64,000 bases of DNA, taken from NCBI RefSeq assembly GCF_019711315.1, contig NZ_CP081294.1, positions 434,001 through 498,000 on the forward strand, read 5' to 3'. The notes beneath the pieces are model-generated. The model saw only the letters and a list, made by a program, of their open reading frames with translations. It was not told the origin of the DNA and did not search any database. The stretch's first letter is position 1, and every line of letters starts with the position of its first letter. The position numbers were made by a program, and so were the translations under genes. Below, one piece after another: positions 46,152-57,506 of the stretch. Origin of the DNA: Qipengyuania gelatinilytica (GTDB lineage: Bacteria > Pseudomonadota > Alphaproteobacteria > Sphingomonadales > Sphingomonadaceae).

Positions 46152-46664
46152 ATGGCCAAACGCGCGTTTCGCAGCATGCTCTTCCTTGCAGCCCTGGCGC
46201 TGCCCGGCACGGCCGGTCATTCCGAAGAGCCCGAATCCCAGATCATCCCAGAGCCGACATTTGAAGCGCATTTTGCGCCTTATGCCGAGCTGCCCGAGGC
46301 ACCCGAGGCCGGTCCCGGCGTGGTCGACATCGACACGTTCGAACCGCCGATCGAGGAAGGGCCTGCCAGCACTCCGCTCGGCAGCGGCGTTGCGTCCTAT
46401 TACGGGCGCCGCTTCCATGGTCGCCGCACCGCCAGTGGTGAGCGGTTCGACATGAATGCCTATACCGCTGCCCACAAGACACTGCCCTTCGGCAGCATGG
46501 TCGAGGTCACCAACCCCCGCACGGGCAAGTCGGTGATCGTGCGCATCAACGATCGCGGCCCCTTCACTCCGGGTCGCACGATCGACCTCTCGCGCGCAGC
46601 GGCAGAGGAAATCGGCCTGGTCCGCCGCGGACACGGCAGCGTCGAACTCGCACTGCTCGATTAA
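46152..46664 (+). CDS. rlpA: RlpA-like double-psi beta-barrel protein (septal ring lytic transglycosylase family)
   Basis: The 170-residue secreted protein has a signal peptide ([21 protein letters not shown]), an acidic Pro/Glu-rich linker, and a C-terminal RlpA/DPBB domain: [52 protein letters not shown] and [25 protein letters not shown]. The catalytic acid of the fold is the Asp in INDRGP. There is no SPOR domain, so it is a short form. It would act on denuded glycan strands or only bind peptidoglycan; activity is not proven. A good ribosome site (GGGAGG) precedes the ATG. Confidence 0.9.
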   Translation: MAKRAFRSMLFLAALALPGTAGHSEEPESQIIPEPTFEAHFAPYAELPEAPEAGPGVVDIDTFEPPIEEGPASTPLGSGVASYYGRRFHGRRTASGERFDMNAYTAAHKTLPFGSMVEVTNPRTGKSVIVRINDRGPFTPGRTIDLSRAAAEEIGLVRRGHGSVELALLD

Positions 46665-46673
46665 GCTTTTAGA

Positions 46674-47315
46674 TTAGAGCTCCAGCTCGCTCACTTCACG
46701 GAAGCTGCCGATCTTCCCGCGCGGGAAGGTGTTGAAGGCGATCGAGTAGCGGTTCTCGTTCGAATTGTTCACCTCGACATAGTGCTGGATCGCGCTCGAG
46801 AAGAGCACCAGGTCCCCTTCTTTCGGCACCACCGCATTGCGCGGCGTGTTGTAGACGTTCTGCTTCGCCTCGTGGACCTTCATCTCGATCTGGCGATAGC
46901 CATTGTCGCGCTCGAAGATCATGTTGCCCGGCGGAGTGGGCAGCGGCGCGTAATAGAGCGAGCCCGAGATCAGCGAGTTCGAGTGCGTATGCGCATGCAT
47001 GCCGACGCCCGGCGGGTTCATCAGCGACCAGCTCTGCGTGACGGCCAGTTCGTGCGATATCCCCATCACCTCGCGCGCAAAGGTCGCAAGCCCCTCGTCT
47101 ACCGCCTTGTTGATGCTTTTCATCTCCGGCCGGTCGAACAGCCGCAGCTCTTCCGAGATGTGGTTCACCTGGTTCGCATTCATCTTGAGCGACTGGATGA
47201 ACTTCACCTGTTTCGGCGAAATCGCATCCTTGATGTTCATCACGAAATACGGCTCTGCGAAGAGCGGCTTCACGGTGAATTCGCGCGCAGGCGCGGCTTT
47301 GGCAGCAGTGGCCAT
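46674..47315 (-). CDS. Putative 2-oxoglutarate/Fe(II)-dependent oxygenase (TIGR02466-like)
   Basis: The 213-residue cytosolic protein contains WSLMNPPGVGMHAHTHSNSLISGSLYYAP, where the His-x-His before SLISGSLYY supplies metal ligands, then GDLVLFSSAIQHYVEVNNSNENRYSIAFNTFPRG with the distal His and the Arg that would hold 2-oxoglutarate. This matches the TIGR02466 group of putative oxygenases, whose substrate is unknown. ATG at 47315 is preferred over an upstream start because the family begins at this point. It converges with rlpA, 9 bases apart. Confidence 0.85.
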   Translation of the reverse strand: MATAAKAAPAREFTVKPLFAEPYFVMNIKDAISPKQVKFIQSLKMNANQVNHISEELRLFDRPEMKSINKAVDEGLATFAREVMGISHELAVTQSWSLMNPPGVGMHAHTHSNSLISGSLYYAPLPTPPGNMIFERDNGYRQIEMKVHEAKQNVYNTPRNAVVPKEGDLVLFSSAIQHYVEVNNSNENRYSIAFNTFPRGKIGSFREVSELEL

Positions 47316-47467
47316 GGTGCAGTCCCCAAATTTTACCCCGCCCGCTTCATAAACGTCGGTTGATCGGGATTTCAAGCACCGGAAGGAGACATCCCCAGCG
47401 CCGCCGCCAAGGCCACTTTACAGGTGAGCAGCCACCTTTCGGGACCGCCCGCCCCGCAAGCGCGCGC

Positions 47468-47563
47468 TCAGCGGCGCCGGCGACCAACCATCCATTCGCT
47501 GACGATCATCGCCAGGACCAGCGCGGCGAGTATGGTGATAAGGACGACAAGCCAGTCAGACAT
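47468..47563 (-). CDS. Small membrane protein, 31 residues
   Basis: A short frame starts with ATG at 47563 behind GGAG (7-base spacing) and encodes one hydrophobic helix (WLVVLITILAALVLAMIVSEW) followed by a basic end (GRRRR), the inside-positive layout of a single-pass small membrane protein. It lies in the otherwise empty region upstream of the oxygenase gene. Function is unknown; conservation would be needed to confirm it. Confidence 0.5.
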   Translation of the reverse strand: MSDWLVVLITILAALVLAMIVSEWMVGRRRR

Positions 47564-47697
47564 GGGAGAACTCCAGTGCACGAGGCGGGAGCAATGCCGG
47601 GGCTTCTCTCAGTCGCCGATAAGCCAATGCGTGGTCCGGCGATGGGAAGCCATCTACCACCCACACTCGGGCGAGCGTTAAAACATAGGTTATAGCC

Positions 47698-47928
47698 TCA
47701 GGCCTTTGTCACCCCTCGCGGTGGAAGCGAGACATTCGGGCAACAGTCCGCACAAGCCACGCCGAAACCCGCATCGCTTGGGCCGCGAACCGGATCTTGG
47801 GCGCCTCTTGGGCCGAACAGCTGGAGGTTCTGGAGAAACTCGGCCTGCGACTTGGGGCCGAAGATCGTGTGCCCCTCCCCGTGAGGACCGGCGGTGGGGG
47901 CGGCTTCGATGGTGACGAGAGCGTTCAT
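47698..47928 (-). pseudogene. Probable frameshifted remnant of a sphingomonad hypothetical gene
   Basis: The frame begins well (GAGG ribosome site, then MNALVTIEAAPTAGPHGEGHTIFGPKSQAEFLQNLQLFG). After LFG it becomes unrelated and Cys-rich. In another frame the following bases read IRFAAQAMRVSAWLVRTVARMS, which looks like the helix-turn-helix-type continuation (VRxAxxAxxVSAxTVYRxR) I associate with this family in erythrobacters. I therefore read it as a gene broken by a small indel and truncated. Alternatively it is an intact 76-residue protein. The remembered family resemblance is the only support. Confidence 0.4.
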
Positions 47929-48005
47929 GGTTCACCTCATGGGCTTGAATGAACCACGCGATTTATGACAGCCTCCATGCGTAGGAAAGAAAAAGGACCC
48001 GCTGC

Positions 48006-48341
48006 ATGACCCTGCTAGATATTCTCGCAACAGTTTCAGTTGCAGTTTTGACCTCGCTCGTCACTATCCATCTAGCTAGAATGCGAACGGAAAGAGAATT
48101 TCAGCTTGAATACAAAACAGAGGAGCTGATCAAAAAACTATTGGAGCATGAGAACTACCGTTTGAGAACCTTTAAGACCCTAAAGCACCATATCGGCGGG
48201 TATGACGACAACGAGCTTCGGCGCATACTTCTTCGATCAGGAGCGCTGAAATTCGAAGATAATGCAGGCATCGAGGTTTGGGGCCTTCTCGAAAGAAATG
48301 AGGATAGGCTGACCGCGGAAACTGGCACTCGAAATAACTAG
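48006..48341 (+). CDS. Small membrane-anchored protein next to an OLD-type nuclease
   Basis: The 111-residue protein has one N-terminal membrane helix (LLDILATVSVAVLTSLVTIHLA), a basic stretch (RMRTEREFQ), a charged helix (LEYKTEELIKKLLEHENY) and a winged-helix-like end (RLRTFKTLKHHIGGYDDNELRRILLRSGALKF, then EVWGLLER). This pattern, with KHHIGG and RSGA, recurs in widespread hypothetical proteins whose role is unknown. AT content is higher than in the surroundings. AAAGGA precedes the ATG. The gap to the following ATPase/nuclease gene is 86 bases, and the two probably travel together. Confidence 0.7.
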   Translation: MTLLDILATVSVAVLTSLVTIHLARMRTEREFQLEYKTEELIKKLLEHENYRLRTFKTLKHHIGGYDDNELRRILLRSGALKFEDNAGIEVWGLLERNEDRLTAETGTRNN

Positions 48342-48427
48342 GTTTTGCACCGAAATAAATTGAACTTCGCGCTGCATTTGTTGCAATAGGCGATTGCATT
48401 CGTAATCTCCATCGCTGGAGAAACGAT

Positions 48428-50332
48428 ATGCATTATAGAAAGTTCTCAATCGAAAATTATCGAGGCATCGAGAAGACTCAAATCGAGTTGCCCACTTCCC
48501 AAGGAGCTCAGGCAACCACCCTGATAGGTCTGAACGAAAGCGGAAAGACCACTATTCTTGAGGCAATCTACAGCTTCTCACCTGATCCTGAAAGCAAAGC
48601 ACTCTACGACGAGAGTGTGCTACTCAGCGACAATCCAGCGTACTTCATACCGCGCAAGCATTTTTCAAACTTCAACGGTGCCTCGACGGTAGAAGCAGAG
48701 GTCGAATGGGGCGAAGAAGAGCGCGACGATGCTATTGAACTGATGAAGCGCCGACATGCGATAGAAGTTGATCCCCAGTCGATACCCCTCAGCTTCACAA
48801 TACGATCGGGACACTCCTACGAAGCCTCAAAACACAAGTTCCGGATCCATCGCTGGAATTTATCTCCAAAAGTCCGGACCGGTAAACAAAAGAATTTTCG
48901 AGACCCATCAAACGAAGAACGCCAAAACATAGTCTCGATTTTGTTAACCTTCTTGCCACGAATAGCATATTTTCCGACGTTCGTTTTTGACTTTCCTGAG
49001 AAAATTTATCTTAGTGGCGGTCCGGGTCACGGTAAAAAGAAGGCCCTGAACGAATTCTACAAGAATATATTCCAATCCGTTCTGGACTCCGGAGGCGCGG
49101 GCCACAAGATCGCGCCACACATAGTGAAACGGTTTGACGAACTGCACGGGCGAACGAAGGACGGTGAGTACAAAGAACCGGTTGCCCAAGGCGCGGCGGA
49201 ACGGTCCAATCGAGAGATGATAAAGCAAACCGTCGATCGTGCGGCGGATACTGTCTCTGACTTCATCATCCGAAAATGGGATGAGATTTTTACCCACTCG
49301 CCTGTGCGTAAGGAAATTTCAATCGACGCATACGATAAATTTACGGAATACGACGACGAAACCACAAGTCATGATGTATGGATAGAATTTAAGGTAAGAG
49401 ATTCCGGAAATAGGTATAATATTGCTGACAGATCACTCGGCTTCAGGTGGTTTTTTTGCTTCCTGCTGTTTACCAAATTCATGGCCACACGCGAGAGCAA
49501 TCGTGGTATATTGTTTTTGTTCGATGAGCCGGCTTCGAATCTTCATGCCAAGGCTCAAGAAAAATTGTTAGACAGTTTTAGGGATATTTCACAAGCACCC
49601 AACAGCCTGATATTTTCGACGCATTCACATTACATGGTCGACCCACTGTGGCTTGAACGAGCTTACATCGTTAAGAACGACGCGATCGACTATGCTGATC
49701 CGAGTGGCGAAGGTAGCGCATCCGCAGACGCGCGCGTCGAAGCAATAAAATATCGGAAGTTCGTCTCTGAAGCCGACCAAGGTTCAGGGAGCTTGACCTA
49801 CTTTCAACCGGTTTTGGACCGCTTGGAAGTAAAACCCAGCAATCTTGATTTACAAGATGAATGTATCGTTGTGGAAGGAAAATCAGATTTTCATATCCTC
49901 TCATATATTCGACGACTTTACCTGACCAGCTCTGTCCCAATCGTGCCGGCACTTGGCGCCACCACTATGAAGCCTGTCATTGCGATCCTGAGAGGGTGGG
50001 GCAGTAATTATCTTATCTTGCTTGACGGTGACAATGAGGGGAAGGCTGCCCAAAAGGAATATCGAAGATCGTTAGATCTCGACCATGAGGTCGTTTTACT
50101 TTCTGACTACGTGCAGACAGGGAAGGAAATCGAAGACCTACTAGATGCTGAGGATATAACCCGCATTCAAACGCAGCTGTCGTTGCCGCGAAAGCCAAAC
50201 AAAAAGACCTTATCGCGCCTTTTCCAGGAAGCGAATGCGTCGGGCACTCGGCTGCCGCTGACTCGGGATACAATCACAAGGTTGAAGGATGTTCTGAAGG
50301 CACTAAACCAGTCACTTCAGAATCTTCGCTAG
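48428..50332 (+). CDS. OLD family ATPase/TOPRIM endonuclease
   Basis: The 634-residue protein has an N-terminal ABC-type ATPase split by a long insert: Walker A GLNESGKTT (34-42), signature SLGFRW (about 336-341), Walker B ILFLFDEPAS (Asp366, Glu367) and an H-loop FSTHSHY. A C-terminal TOPRIM domain follows, with Glu483 in VVEGKSDFHI and the Asp-x-Asp pair Asp533/Asp535 in LLDGDNEGKAA. This is the architecture of OLD nucleases, used in phage exclusion and in systems such as Gabija, where DNA is nicked on activation. No UvrD-like helicase partner is present. Low GC, an unusual neighbour and position by uvrA suggest an acquired defence gene. The start has GGAG 10 bases upstream. Confidence 0.88.
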   Translation: MHYRKFSIENYRGIEKTQIELPTSQGAQATTLIGLNESGKTTILEAIYSFSPDPESKALYDESVLLSDNPAYFIPRKHFSNFNGASTVEAEVEWGEEERDDAIELMKRRHAIEVDPQSIPLSFTIRSGHSYEASKHKFRIHRWNLSPKVRTGKQKNFRDPSNEERQNIVSILLTFLPRIAYFPTFVFDFPEKIYLSGGPGHGKKKALNEFYKNIFQSVLDSGGAGHKIAPHIVKRFDELHGRTKDGEYKEPVAQGAAERSNREMIKQTVDRAADTVSDFIIRKWDEIFTHSPVRKEISIDAYDKFTEYDDETTSHDVWIEFKVRDSGNRYNIADRSLGFRWFFCFLLFTKFMATRESNRGILFLFDEPASNLHAKAQEKLLDSFRDISQAPNSLIFSTHSHYMVDPLWLERAYIVKNDAIDYADPSGEGSASADARVEAIKYRKFVSEADQGSGSLTYFQPVLDRLEVKPSNLDLQDECIVVEGKSDFHILSYIRRLYLTSSVPIVPALGATTMKPVIAILRGWGSNYLILLDGDNEGKAAQKEYRRSLDLDHEVVLLSDYVQTGKEIEDLLDAEDITRIQTQLSLPRKPNKKTLSRLFQEANASGTRLPLTRDTITRLKDVLKALNQSLQNLR

Positions 50333-50339
50333 CGCCTCG

Positions 50340-53255
<2,916 letters not shown>

Positions 53256-53266
53256 GGAGGAAGCGT

Positions 53267-53281
53267 GTTCCTGAATTGTTC
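53267..53281. promoter_or_regulatory. LexA (SOS) box upstream of uvrA
   Basis: GTTC-CTGAATT-GTTC on the plus strand is a perfect GTTC-N7-GTTC site 12 bases upstream of the uvrA start, as expected for SOS-induced uvrA in alphaproteobacteria. Confidence 0.75.
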
Positions 53282-53519
53282 GCTTGGGTCAAGTCGCCAC
53301 GCACACCCGACTGGAGATGGCTACGCGTAATGAGTCGATGAGCGCGAGAACGGTTCCGAATGATGTAGGATTAGCGGTCGATTTTACAACGCATCGCCAG
53401 CTTTCCGGAGCGCCAGAACCTGTTCCGGAATAATTTGCTTTGCCAATTGATTGACTACTTCGAGAAAACAAATAACAGTTCATAAACTACGGATTTTTAG
53501 GGTGCTTTTTGGGGTCGCA

Positions 53520-55574
53520 ATGTATTATCTCACAACCGATTCAGATTACGCGGGTTTCGAACAAGTCGATCTTGGAGGCGGGTCATCCGGGCAAAATTCG
53601 CTGTCGAGGACGTCAGACGGCGGATTTGTCTCGGTTGCCGAGAGCGACGGGAATATCCTCGTAAGGATCTTCGATGCAGACGGCCTGCAAACCGGTTCCG
53701 AGGTATTGGTGGCCTCGAACGGCTACGATCCTGAGATCGTGGGATTGGCTTCGGGCGGTTTCGCTGTGGTTTGGCAGGCGTCCGACGCTAGTCTGAACGG
53801 TATATACCTCCAAGTTTTCAATTCTGCCGGCGTAGCAACAAGTCCAGTTCGCGCCGTCAACGTCCAGACGTTCGGAAATCAGAGTCAGCCAGATATTGTC
53901 CAGCTAGCCGATGGCAATCTTGCCGTGGCGTGGACTGACAACGGGGACAACGGTGTAGGGAATATCGTCTATCGCCTCTTCGCAAGCGGCGGCTGGTCGA
54001 TCAGCGGGCAGGTCTCGGTAACGTCCGACGATTTCGCCCAAAGTTATTATCCCCGCCTTGCAGCTCTCAATGACGGCGGCTTCGCCATTTCGTGGACAGG
54101 TCCGACCGAAGACTGGCGGTCGGGCGGCTCCTCCAGGGAAGTCAATGTTCGGATTGTCGATTCCGAATATCAGATGCAGCCGGTCAGCTTTTCGAGCTGG
54201 GATATCTCCGAAGGCCCTGCCAGCCACGACGCCTTTTTCAGTTCTATTGCGGTCCTCACTTCCGGAGACATCATAGTCACCTGGACGGACTCACCCTATC
54301 CGAATGCCTTCGTTTACGGTCAGCGACTGGATGCCAGCGGCTCCGCAATTGGAGATCCGTTTCAAATCGGCTCAAGCGATCCAGAAACGGGTCAATCTTC
54401 TGTAGTAGCTTTGGCAGACGGGGGATTTGTGGTCACCTGGCGAGCAGATACAGATGATGGCGGTTCCAATTATTTTCAAAGGGGCGAAATCTACGCCCAA
54501 AGATATGACGCCGAGGCAACTCCTGTTGGTGACAGGATTGTCGTCAACCAAGTCTCAGAGCTTGGCCAAGACCTTCCCTCCGTCGTCGAATTCGGATCCG
54601 GCGATCTTTATTTCATGTTCAGGGACTTCAACTCCCCAACCAGCTTTGCGTCGCGGACCTTCTATGATGTCACCAACGGCACGGCTTCATCAGATTTGCT
54701 CACGGGAACAAGCGGGATCGACATTCTTAGAGGGCTCGAGGGGAATGACGAACTTGTCGGGGGCGCTGGAAACGATGTCCTGGATGGAGGAGCAGGCTTT
54801 GATATCGCCTCCTACTCAAATGCAGGCACCGGGGTGCATATCACACTCGACACGCCCTCCGTCGTACGGGATAATTCTAGCGGCAGTGTAGACACTCTTA
54901 TCTCGATCGAAGCTGTGCGCGGATCCGCATACGACGACCAGCTTCACGGCAGTGCAGAAGCCGATACTCTGCTCGGCGATGCCGGGCGTGACGAAATCCG
55001 AGGCAATTCCGGCAGCGACGCGATCGAGGGCGGCAATGGCAACGACTGGCTGTTCGGCGGTGCAGGCTGGGACGAGATCCGTGGCGGCGGCTGGTCGGAC
55101 ACGATCTACGGCGACAACGGCAACGACCGGCTTTTCGGCGATTACGGCAACGACCGTCTCGACGGTGGCGGCCAGAACGACTTCCTTGATGGTGGCTTCG
55201 GCAACGACATCCTGAACGGCAGCTGGGGCAAGGACACCATGACCGGCGGTGCCGGCGCGGACACCTTCGTGTTCGAGCGCGCGGACCATACGGGCCGCTT
55301 CTTCGGCAACGCTGACCTCATCACCGATTTCAGCCAGTCCGACGGCGATGTGATCGACCTCTCCGCAATCGACGCGATCGCTGGCACGGCAGGCGACGAT
55401 GCTTTTACCTTCATTGGTTCGGACGCGTTCTCCGGAACGGCCGGCGAACTGCGCTTCTTCCGCAATGGAGGCGACACCTTCCTCGCAGCCGATGTGGACG
55501 GAGATGGATCGGCCGACATGTTCATCCAGCTAAACGGAGACCTGACGATGACGGCTGCGGACTTCGTTTTGTAA
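53520..55574 (+). CDS. RTX-type secreted calcium-binding protein
   Basis: The 684-residue protein has no Sec signal. Residues about 10-390 are repeated beta segments (LSRTSDGGFVSVAESDGN, IVGLASGGFAVVWQ, IVQLADGNLAVAW, LAALNDGGFAISW), a bladed repeat likely to form a propeller. The C-terminal part holds GGxGxD calcium-binding nonapeptides (DELVGGAGNDVLDGGAGFD, IRGNSGSDAIEGGNGNDWLFGG) and a serralysin-type secretion domain ending TMTAADFVL. It is therefore exported by a type I system; no ABC/HlyD genes are in the window. ATG at 53520 follows GGGG. It is the first of three consecutive RTX genes. Confidence 0.87.
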   Translation: MYYLTTDSDYAGFEQVDLGGGSSGQNSLSRTSDGGFVSVAESDGNILVRIFDADGLQTGSEVLVASNGYDPEIVGLASGGFAVVWQASDASLNGIYLQVFNSAGVATSPVRAVNVQTFGNQSQPDIVQLADGNLAVAWTDNGDNGVGNIVYRLFASGGWSISGQVSVTSDDFAQSYYPRLAALNDGGFAISWTGPTEDWRSGGSSREVNVRIVDSEYQMQPVSFSSWDISEGPASHDAFFSSIAVLTSGDIIVTWTDSPYPNAFVYGQRLDASGSAIGDPFQIGSSDPETGQSSVVALADGGFVVTWRADTDDGGSNYFQRGEIYAQRYDAEATPVGDRIVVNQVSELGQDLPSVVEFGSGDLYFMFRDFNSPTSFASRTFYDVTNGTASSDLLTGTSGIDILRGLEGNDELVGGAGNDVLDGGAGFDIASYSNAGTGVHITLDTPSVVRDNSSGSVDTLISIEAVRGSAYDDQLHGSAEADTLLGDAGRDEIRGNSGSDAIEGGNGNDWLFGGAGWDEIRGGGWSDTIYGDNGNDRLFGDYGNDRLDGGGQNDFLDGGFGNDILNGSWGKDTMTGGAGADTFVFERADHTGRFFGNADLITDFSQSDGDVIDLSAIDAIAGTAGDDAFTFIGSDAFSGTAGELRFFRNGGDTFLAADVDGDGSADMFIQLNGDLTMTAADFVL

Positions 55575-55655
55575 GCGCCACCAATGCGTTCCGCTTGACC
55601 CGCATCGAAATTAGCGAAAGGCTCCGCTTCATCGCAGAAATCCGGAGTCGCGACC

Positions 55656-57380
55656 ATGGCGCTCAATCCCACCTACAACGTCGTCAATCTCGCCGATATC
55701 CCACAGGATATCATCGATTTGCTGCTCGGCGTGACGGACGAGGCATTCCGGCTTTGGGGTGCGGTTCTTGCCGGTGATGCGAATGTTGCGGTGCGGATCG
55801 AATTGGTAGAGTCCACCAGCACCGGGACCGCCGCGGCGACCTGGGGTAACGGCACCAATCTTGGTGTTTTCGAGGGCCGCAATGTGCTGGTTGGCGCGCC
55901 TGCCTATGAATTGCAGACCGGGCAGAATGTCAGCGACAGCGGGCACGACATCGTAATCTACATCTCGCGCGACTACCTGCTCAACGAGCTGTTCCTCGAT
56001 TCCACCCCGCAGACGCGCGACGATATTCCCTCCGACCGGACCGACGGCCTCAGCGTCATGCTGCACGAGATCGGCCACGCCCTGGGCTTTACCGGCTATT
56101 ACGGTTCGTCGAACGAATTCGCTTATGCGACCCCCTACGACCTGCGGCGCCTTACGATAGAGGGCGACCCGCATTTCCTCGGCCCCAACGTGGAAGCCTA
56201 TTTCGGCGGCCCGCTGGACCTGACATTCGGAAACGCCGCGCATTACGGCAACAGCAACGCCTTTCCCGGCGACAGCGACGATCCTCGGCTGGGCCTGATG
56301 AACGGCGTCGTCTTCTATCGCGGCTATGCCTATACGATCGGCGAACTCGACCTCGCCATCCTGGCCGACACCGGCCTCGGCACGATCCTCGACGATGTGC
56401 TCGACGTCCCGCTTCACGATTACCTTCGCGGCGGCGAAGGCAACGACCAGGTCTTTGGCGGCGACATCGTCAATCACCTTTTCGGTGACGAAGGCGACGA
56501 TTACCTGAGCGGAGCCGGCGGCGACGACGAACTGTTCGGCGGCATCGGTTCCGACGAACTGGCGGGCGGAACGGGCAACGACCTTCTCGACGGCGGTGCG
56601 GGTTTCGACATGGCATCCTACACCGATGCGGAAAGCGGCGTTTCGGTCACTCTGGCGATCCAGGGTGCCACTCAGGAGACGCTGGGTGCCGGCATCGACA
56701 CGCTGGTATCCATCGAAATGCTCGAAGGCTCTGCTTTCGACGATGTGCTCGGAGGAAGCATGTCCGTCGACATGATCCTTGGCGGTGATGGGCGCGACCA
56801 GATCCGCGGCAATGGCGGCAGCGACACGCTCGAAGGCGGGATCGGCAACGACTGGATCTTCGGCGGGACCGGCTGGGACACGATCCGCGGTGGCGGCTGG
56901 TCGGACGGCCTGTTCGGCGAGAATGGCGATGACCGCCTGTTCGGCGAGTTCGGCAACGATCGCCTGCATGGAGGCACGGGCAACGACTTCCTCGATGGCG
57001 GCAGTGGCAACGACATATTGATCGGCAGCTGGGGCGTCGACGAGTTGACCGGAGGCGACGGTGCGGACACATTCCTGTTCGAGCGGACCAGCCAGTCGGG
57101 CCGCTACTTCGCCAGCGCGGACTTCATCACCGATTTCAGCCAGTCCGAAGGCGATGTGATCGACCTGTCCGCAATCGATGCGATAGCCGGCACTGCGGGA
57201 GACGACGCCTTCACTTTCATCGGGTCTGGCCGGTTCACCGGCACGGCAGGCGAACTGCGCTTCTTCCGCAGTGGCGGCGATACCTTTCTTGCCGCCGATG
57301 TCGATGGCGACGGATCGGCCGATATGTTCATCCAGCTCGCCGGCGACCTGACGATGACGGCGGCGGACTTCGTTCTCTAA
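55656..57380 (+). CDS. RTX secreted metzincin-like metalloprotease
   Basis: The 574-residue protein has an N-terminal protease-like domain with HEIGHALGFTG (His137, Glu138, His141), the HExxHxxGF part of the metzincin motif, and a later LGLMNGVVF that may be the Met-turn. The usual third zinc His is Gly here (FTG), so zinc binding may use another residue. The C-terminal half has RTX nonapeptides (LFGGIGSDELAGGTGNDLLDGGAGFD and others) and a secretion domain nearly identical to that of the upstream gene. There is no Sec signal, so type I secretion is expected. It starts 81 bases after the previous gene. Confidence 0.87.
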   Translation: MALNPTYNVVNLADIPQDIIDLLLGVTDEAFRLWGAVLAGDANVAVRIELVESTSTGTAAATWGNGTNLGVFEGRNVLVGAPAYELQTGQNVSDSGHDIVIYISRDYLLNELFLDSTPQTRDDIPSDRTDGLSVMLHEIGHALGFTGYYGSSNEFAYATPYDLRRLTIEGDPHFLGPNVEAYFGGPLDLTFGNAAHYGNSNAFPGDSDDPRLGLMNGVVFYRGYAYTIGELDLAILADTGLGTILDDVLDVPLHDYLRGGEGNDQVFGGDIVNHLFGDEGDDYLSGAGGDDELFGGIGSDELAGGTGNDLLDGGAGFDMASYTDAESGVSVTLAIQGATQETLGAGIDTLVSIEMLEGSAFDDVLGGSMSVDMILGGDGRDQIRGNGGSDTLEGGIGNDWIFGGTGWDTIRGGGWSDGLFGENGDDRLFGEFGNDRLHGGTGNDFLDGGSGNDILIGSWGVDELTGGDGADTFLFERTSQSGRYFASADFITDFSQSEGDVIDLSAIDAIAGTAGDDAFTFIGSGRFTGTAGELRFFRSGGDTFLAADVDGDGSADMFIQLAGDLTMTAADFVL

Positions 57381-57506
57381 TTTCTGCACCTTTCGAGTAT
57401 TCGCGGATTTTTTTGTGACTTTCTCTCGCAAACGTCAGATTTCGTAAAGTATTTCGACCTAGCTCTCCTTGCTGAATCCGATTGATTCACAAGGGACGCA
57501 ACGCAA

